From NCBI GenBank assembly GCA_015143295.1, contig CM026554.1:30207531-30271530 (forward strand): DNA of 64,000 nt, given 5' to 3'. Of the stretch, positions 59,415-64,000 are shown one piece after another; positions within the stretch are counted from its first letter, which is position 1; every line of letters starts with the position of its first letter. Position numbers and translations under genes: made by a program. The notes beneath the pieces are model-generated. The model had not been told where the DNA came from. It worked only from the letters and a program-made list of their open reading frames with translations, and ran no database searches. Source of the stretch: Tetracentron sinense (lineage: Eukaryota; Streptophyta; Magnoliopsida; Trochodendrales; Trochodendraceae).

Positions 59415-59752
59415 GACAACGTGTTCGGCACTGTTCACAGCACAACATGTTCAGCACTGTTCACAGCACAACGTGTTCAGCACTGTTCACAGCACAACGT
59501 GTTCGGCACTGTTCACAGCACAACGTGTTCGGCACTGTTCACAGCACAACGTGTTCAGCACTGTTCACAGCACAACTTGTTCAGCACTGTTCACAGCACA
59601 ACGTGTTCGGCACTGTTCACAGCACAACGTGTTCGGCACTGTTCACAGCACAACGTGTTCGGCACTGTTCACAGCACAACGTGTTCGGCACTGTTCACAG
59701 CACAACGTGTTCGGCACTGTTCACAGCACAATGTGTTCGGCACTATTCACAC
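59415..59752 (+). repeat. 26-bp minisatellite in the solo LTR (about 13 copies)
   Basis: Unit CACAACGTGTTCGGCACTGT plus TCACAG, with A/G variation at TTCAGC/TTCGGC. Because 26 is not a multiple of three and the unit has no stop, all three forward frames stay open and yield 120-180-codon repeat ORFs that are not genes. Confidence 0.95.
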
Positions 59753-60684
59753 TTGTGTTTTTACAGAAATATCAGTAAGGGTATTATGGTCTTTTGGTCG
59801 GTTCACTCTTACCTTAAGAGTTTAACCCGAGCCTTTAGGACATCATTCGACACTTAGAGAGTTTGAGAGAATAGGAGAAAGGGGAGAAGGCGGTTCCAAC
59901 CTAGGGTTTCTAATTTGGAGAGAAATCAAAGGGTTTTGAGACCCTAGATCACTTCAAGTCCGGTTTTCTCCAAGATCTCGGCTCAAGCACTCGTGGAGAG
60001 CGTTCTCCAAGCTAGGGCAGCAGCTACACGATCGTTTTGAAAAGGGGATTTCTTCCTCACTTGATCAAGGTCGGTACTTCTTGCTACCCTCCTAGTTATA
60101 GTTTCGTTATTTCCCTTTATTTCCCTTTGATTTTCCTTCATTTACTCATGTATTATGAGATGGGTTGTGAATGGCGACAGAAGTGGTGAATGGAGATGGT
60201 TGTTGGCGAATGGATGCCGTGTGGATGATGTGATGAATGAATGGGAAAGGGCATTGTACTAATAATGAACATACCAATGTGATGTGAGCATAAACCACCT
60301 AGAAAAGCATGATTTAGGTTTAAATGAAAAATGAATAACAAATAACGTACTCACCATGTTTGATGAAATGCTAAGGTGAATAAAGTGAGCTGTAAATTAG
60401 GAAATGCATGCCTAATAAATTATGAATATTGCTAGGGCCTATGATAGTGTGATTTCTTGCTTTCCTTAAATGATATGAATATTACATTGCTAAATCATTG
60501 ATGTTATATGTGTTGTGAAATTACCCAAATGTCATATTTAAATTTAAATGCAAGTATGTACACGGTTCCCACGAGCACGGCATGCATGACATGAATTTAC
60601 CGAGGCTTTCAAGAACAAGGTTGAGAGGTGGGACATATCCTACGATATGTTTTACCTCACTTTTCACAAGAAAACAAGAACCAA

Positions 60685-60850
60685 CATTCCACGAGGGGTC
60701 TCCCCTCACTCACAAGTGCATATCATGAAGAAGGGCCTCCCTTCCCTCGCAAGTACATACATATCATGAAGAAGGGTCTCCCTTCCCTCGCAAGGGCATT
60801 GCATAAAGAAGGGTCTCCCTTCCCTCTCAAGGCATCTCACAAGCGCATCT
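60685..60850 (+). repeat. Imperfect ~45-bp repeat in the solo LTR
   Basis: Three to four copies of GAAGGGTCTCCCTTCCCTCG with CATATCATGAA spacers, then CATCTCACAAG repeats. Confidence 0.75.
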
Positions 60851-61610
60851 CACAAGTGTATCTCACAAGTTACATGATCACAAGCAAGCACGCATGACAT
60901 GCATGACATGACACGACATACAAGAATCAAGCAAGATAGACAAGACAAGCTTTCAAGTACGAACAGCTATTTCAAGCCAAGTCAAGTGCACGATGTTTTC
61001 AAGAGGTTTTATCGGCTTTCTACGAAATACAAGCATGATTATAAATTGCTTTACTCCTTGTATGATATGAATTGTTTCCGTCTGACATATATGAATTGCT
61101 CTTGATTATGTATTGCTATTTTTATGCTATAATTGTTGGTTAGTATTTAGTACCCGCTGAGTATTCCATGCTCAGTCGTACTTCTTATGTCGGCAGGTTC
61201 TGAGGGAGCTACTGCTTCATTTGATGTTTGTGCTCCTGGTCCATGGGTGGAAGAGGAGTACGTCGAGGAGCCTTTGGAGGATTCTCCAGTAGAGGGTTAC
61301 CATTAGGTGCTTGTATATTTTGAGTGGATTAGCTGTGGGTGAGCATGAGTGATTATATCCATGTATTTTGGCGGGTCTGTCCGCACTTTCTTTTGGATTC
61401 CTTTTGTGTAAACTTGGATTCGTATATACATAGAGGTTTGTTTAGACTTCCGCTGTGCTATGTTAGAGTATGTTTCCGCTGTTTATATCCTCTATTGTAT
61501 ATGCTCTGTGGGTTTTTGCAGGTTGATTGTCAAGCAAGTCATGTAAGTCATGATTAGTCGTCCAAAGTTCACTCTAACTCCTAGGGTGGGTTTTGGGTCG
61601 CGACATTCAA

Positions 61611-62995
61611 CATGTAAATGGTTTAAAGGACCATCCTTTACCAAATTGTTGATCCTATCCAAATTGACATGACTTAACCAAAGATGTCATAAGTATGTTG
61701 GATTTACTGAATCTCTACCTCTTTTCTGAGGCATCACACTAGTAGACATATTATCCTCAATGTTATTAACAGAATTGCATATAGGATCAATATAATAAAG
61801 ATCATTAAACAATGTGCTAGAAACAATAAATCTATTATTGTACTTAGTATCAAAATGAACGAAATAACCAAAAGAGATTAAACTAGAAACAAAAATCAAA
61901 TTATGTGCATGTCTGGCACATATAAATAAACTTTCAAAACTAAGATCTTATCTAAAGCAAATTCTAAAATATAAGTCCCGATGGCGATCGCAGCAACACT
62001 TGCTTCCGTTCCCATCCTTATATTGACTTCCCCATCATCAAACTTTCTACTCTCCTGAAACCCCTACAACATATTGCAAACGTGTAAGGTAGATCCAGTT
62101 TCTACACACTAAGAGTTAGAGGAACCAACAATTAAGTTGAACTTAATGATAAATGAATCGAACATACTTTTCAAAGGTTTGTCTTTGAGGGATGCTAAGT
62201 AAACTCAATAATTCCTCTTCCAGTGACCTGGTTTCTTACAATAGAAGTAGACATTCTGATTCTTATCCTTATCCTTCTTCTCAAAAGATGCTTACTTGCT
62301 CTTCCCTTTCTTGCCCTTGAGGAACTTGGAGAAATTGGACTTCTTCTTTTTCTTGCCTTTGCCCATAAGGTTAGGCCTCGAAGGTCCAACTCCCTCTACC
62401 ACATAAGCAAATAGTTTAGTATGCTTCATAAGGTCTTTAGCTATTTGTAACATGTTTAGGAGCTTTGGCAGAGTAGTCTCCAACTTGTTTAAGTTGTAAT
62501 TCAACACAAACGCAGAAAAGGATTTCGAGAGAGAGTTTAGGATCGCATCCGTTTGACTCTGTTGATCAAGATCTGTACCAAGAGTCAATACTTAATTAAT
62601 GAATCCCATCATCCTTATGGCATATTCCTGGACTGGGTTTCCATCAAAAATTCTGGTTACCATGAGTCCTTTCATAGCCAACTGCCTAGCAGTCCTATTC
62701 TGTTCCCCAAACATCTCCCTGAGGTTTGTCATAATGTCCTTAGCAGTACCAAAACCCTCGTGCTACTGCTATAGGACATTAGACATAGATGCAAGAATAT
62801 AGCATTTGGCCAAACTATTTGACTCATGCCATTTAGAGGCTTTCTCAACCTATTCTAGGGTCTGAATCGCCTCATTAAATTCTGGGTAATCAGAAGTAAG
62901 AACATAAGCAACTTTCTGAGAGGTAAGCACAATGTCAAGGTTTCTCTTCCAGTCCACATAATTAGGACCAGTCAATCAATTCTCCCGAGTTAGGT
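61611..62995 (-). pseudogene. Copia E gag, protease and pre-integrase
   Basis: Minus strand: gag LTGPNYVDWKRNLDI near 62970; SLSKSFSAFVLNYNLNK near 62525; a lysine-rich tail; a damaged knuckle region near 62230; a protease-like TGSTLHVCNMLQGF near 62100, with the aspartate codon changed to glutamate (VETGS); and pre-integrase PTYLWHLRLSHVNLDRIN near 61690. Stops at about 62970, 62862, 62765, 62598 and 62115. The gag start is lost where the LINE begins at about 62996. Confidence 0.82.
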
Positions 62996-63001
62996 TGAAT
63001 A

Positions 63002-63411
63002 AAAATCAATGTGGACGGTGCGGCCCTACCGTCTAACTTGGCTGCGGGTGTGAGCGTCGTGGTCTGTAACCATTTCGGTCTCTTCCTCCATACCATTATC
63101 AAAGCCCTTTGTGGGGGCACTAGTAGGATTGCTGAAGCCGAAGCTATTTGCCTGGGGTTTGAGATCACATTGGACCATGATTGGGAGAATATCATCATCG
63201 AATCTGATTCCAAAGAAATTGTGGACATCCTAAATGGGAGGTCAGTCAACTTGAGAAATTTATGCACTCATGGAAAACATTAAGTTGCTCTGGCAATGTA
63301 GCAAAGGTGTATCGGTTCAATTTGCTTCCCCGTTATCGAACTCAGCAGCCCATAATGCGGCCCAGCTTGCTCTATACGCCAGTTTTTGTAATGCCCCTGT
63401 GGTGGGTAATG
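63002..63411 (+). pseudogene. LINE RNase H-like domain (partial)
   Basis: KINVDGAAL, a RIAEAEAICLGFE block and IIIESDSKEIVDIL give the D, E, D residues of the plant RNase H (RVT_3-type) domain. A one-base shift near 63255 separates this from its end (LLWQCSKG..., NSAAHNAAQLAL). The MITE cuts the chain after the SFCNAPVVG stretch at 63414; sequence after the MITE (63752) continues the tail to the poly(A). The domain degrades RNA in RNA:DNA hybrids during LINE replication. A host RNase H-domain gene is less likely, given the tail and the context. Confidence 0.8.
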
Positions 63412-63414
63412 TAA

Positions 63415-63748
63415 GAGTATCTCCAACGCACTCCCTATTCTGGCTCCCTTCACCAGAATAGGGAGTCTAAATCAGAAAAACCAACTCCAACAGGCTCGCC
63501 ACAGTAGCTCACCCGATTCTGCTCGTCAACAAAGGCGAGCGTAATTAACTCGCCACTCATTTTTATACTCATTTTAAATATATATTAAAAAAAAAAAAAA
63601 AGACCGCTGGAAGCTGTAGATTGAGGAACTGGGGAAGAAATAGCTTGTGTGTTGGATTTCAACCTCAGATTCTAGCTCCCTATATGTCAAAGCATCTCCA
63701 TTCAGATGAAAAAATGGGGAAGAAATAGCTTCTGCATTGGAGATGCTC
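63415..63748 (+). mobile_element. PIF/Harbinger-type MITE (TSD TAA)
   Basis: 334 bases with terminal inverted repeats GAGTATCTCCAACGC and GCATTGGAGATGCTC (13 of 15 match) and TAA on both sides (63412-63414, 63749-63751). No coding capacity; includes a 15-base A run near 63587. It is inserted in the LINE RNase H region. Confidence 0.88.
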
Positions 63749-63851
63749 TAAGTTCCCAGGTTGGCCTTGTAGTTTCGCCAACCTCCAACCCCTCTATAAT
63801 TGTCCCAGTCATTTTGCAATAGATATCTCTTTTTCACCAAAAAAAAAAAAA

Positions 63852-64000
63852 GGTAGGAACCGTGCACATTACAAGACCACTTGTAAAAAGTTTTTTTTTC
63901 CCTATTTCAGTTGTTGGTAAGAAAACCCTATCATCTCCAACTTATCTTAAAAAAATAACAATTAAAGTAAATCAATTTCATCAAATCTTACTTGAAATTT
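63852..64000. other. Unassigned right edge
   Basis: AT-rich; no ORF or repeat recognised. By position it should be the gag leader or 5' LTR region of Copia E, but I see no match to support that. Confidence 0.4.

Larger units (their letters stand above)
58962..61605 (-). mobile_element. Gypsy-type solo LTR (2644 bp, TSD TTCAA)
   Basis: TGTAGAGCCCC at the left and GGGTCGCGACA at the right, flanked by exact TTCAA copies (58957-58961 and 61606-61610). It splits the integrase zinc domain of Copia E. There is no PBS, coding region or second LTR, so it is a solo LTR formed by LTR-LTR recombination. Ends of this form (TGTA.A.CCCC...GGGTCG.GACA) are typical of Tekay/Del chromovirus LTRs and here read on the + strand; I marked minus only because host Copia E is minus, and the LTR itself appears to read on +. 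Confidence 0.88.
54226..62995 (-). mobile_element. Copia E: minus-strand Ty1/copia element, 5' part beyond window
   Basis: Order on the minus strand: gag (62995-62150), protease and pre-integrase (62150-61611), [gypsy solo LTR], integrase (58956-58060), RT (57930-57355), RNase H (57325-56430), polypurine tract and 3' LTR (56416-54226). The left end TGAAAGTATGCC coincides exactly with the break in the Copia C 3' LTR, with GCAAT as the candidate TSD half. The 5' LTR is not in view. Decayed by stops and shifts in every domain. Confidence 0.86.
62996..63851 (+). mobile_element. 5'-truncated LINE (L1 type) with poly(A) tail
   Basis: The 3' end of a plant L1: an RNase H-like domain followed by TTTTTCACCAAAAAAAAAAA at the right end (poly(A) about 63838-63851). 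The left end is truncated inside the RNase H region, as is usual for target-primed reverse transcription, and lies in Copia E gag. I could not find an exact TSD. Confidence 0.78.

Noticed and set aside
59286..59857. Three overlapping repeat ORFs of 121-179 codons
   Set aside because: Explained by a stop-free 26-base repeat read in three frames.
63002..63461. Host RNase H-domain gene
   Set aside because: Truncated at the left inside Copia E, frameshifted, and ending in TTTTTCACC plus poly(A), which fits a LINE copy better.

Overview
This is a plant nuclear window made almost entirely of transposable elements and tandem repeats, with one host-type gene remnant. The evidence is intron-style GT/AG junctions, several Ty1/copia families primed by initiator-tRNA-Met (TGGTATCAGAGC-like sites), a Ty3/gypsy pol fragment, a CACTA end, a plant L1-type LINE tail and a PIF/Harbinger MITE. 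I see no bacterial, organellar, tRNA or rRNA gene. The species cannot be named; an angiosperm is the safest inference.

Left part (1-17752). Three related LTR-like blocks (1-1955, 5691-7127, 7160-9615) are rich in short hairpins built on GGCGGTA/TACCGCC. Between the first two lie a broken gypsy pol fragment (1956-3712) and four copies of a ~426-bp repeat (3713-5413). The third block ends in TTACA and runs straight into a ~7.1-kb satellite array of ~177-bp monomers (9616-16746) with a visible 7-9-monomer higher-order pattern. A CACTA transposon end (16747-17752) follows. It sits inside the gag start of a minus-strand SIRE-like Copia, whose LTR is 17881-19370.

Middle and right part (20386-64000). 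A small two-finger C2H2 zinc-finger gene (TATA box, spliced 5' leader, exons at 21055-21253 and 21349-21433) is broken in its last exon by a Copia element. From there the rest of the window is a set of nested insertions, most with exact target-site duplications (TSDs). Copia A (21434-37603, TSD GGAAC) carries Copia B in its 5' LTR (21685-28311, TSD ATACG) and the young Copia F in its gag (28903-33559, TSD GGTTG). Copia C starts at 37622, directly after the zinc-finger stop codon. It carries the 11.6-kb SIRE-like Copia D in its pol (40733-52345, TSD ATCAG) and the minus-strand Copia E in its 3' LTR (from 54226). E carries a 2.6-kb gypsy solo LTR (58962-61605, TSD TTCAA) and a 5'-truncated LINE (62996-63851), and the LINE holds a MITE (63415-63748, TSD TAA).

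All of the retroelement coding regions are broken to some degree. F is nearest to intact, with one in-frame TGA in a ~1400-codon gag-pol frame and LTRs that differ at about 3 of 235 positions. D keeps an extra envelope-position ORF downstream of pol. B is a relative of D that has lost pol and that ORF. I found no convincing new enzymatic or defence system. The most notable observations are the satellite array abutting an LTR-like end, the zinc-finger gene with an LTR-supplied C-terminus, and three Copia elements with non-canonical TA...CA or TA...TA termini, two of them proven by exact TSDs.
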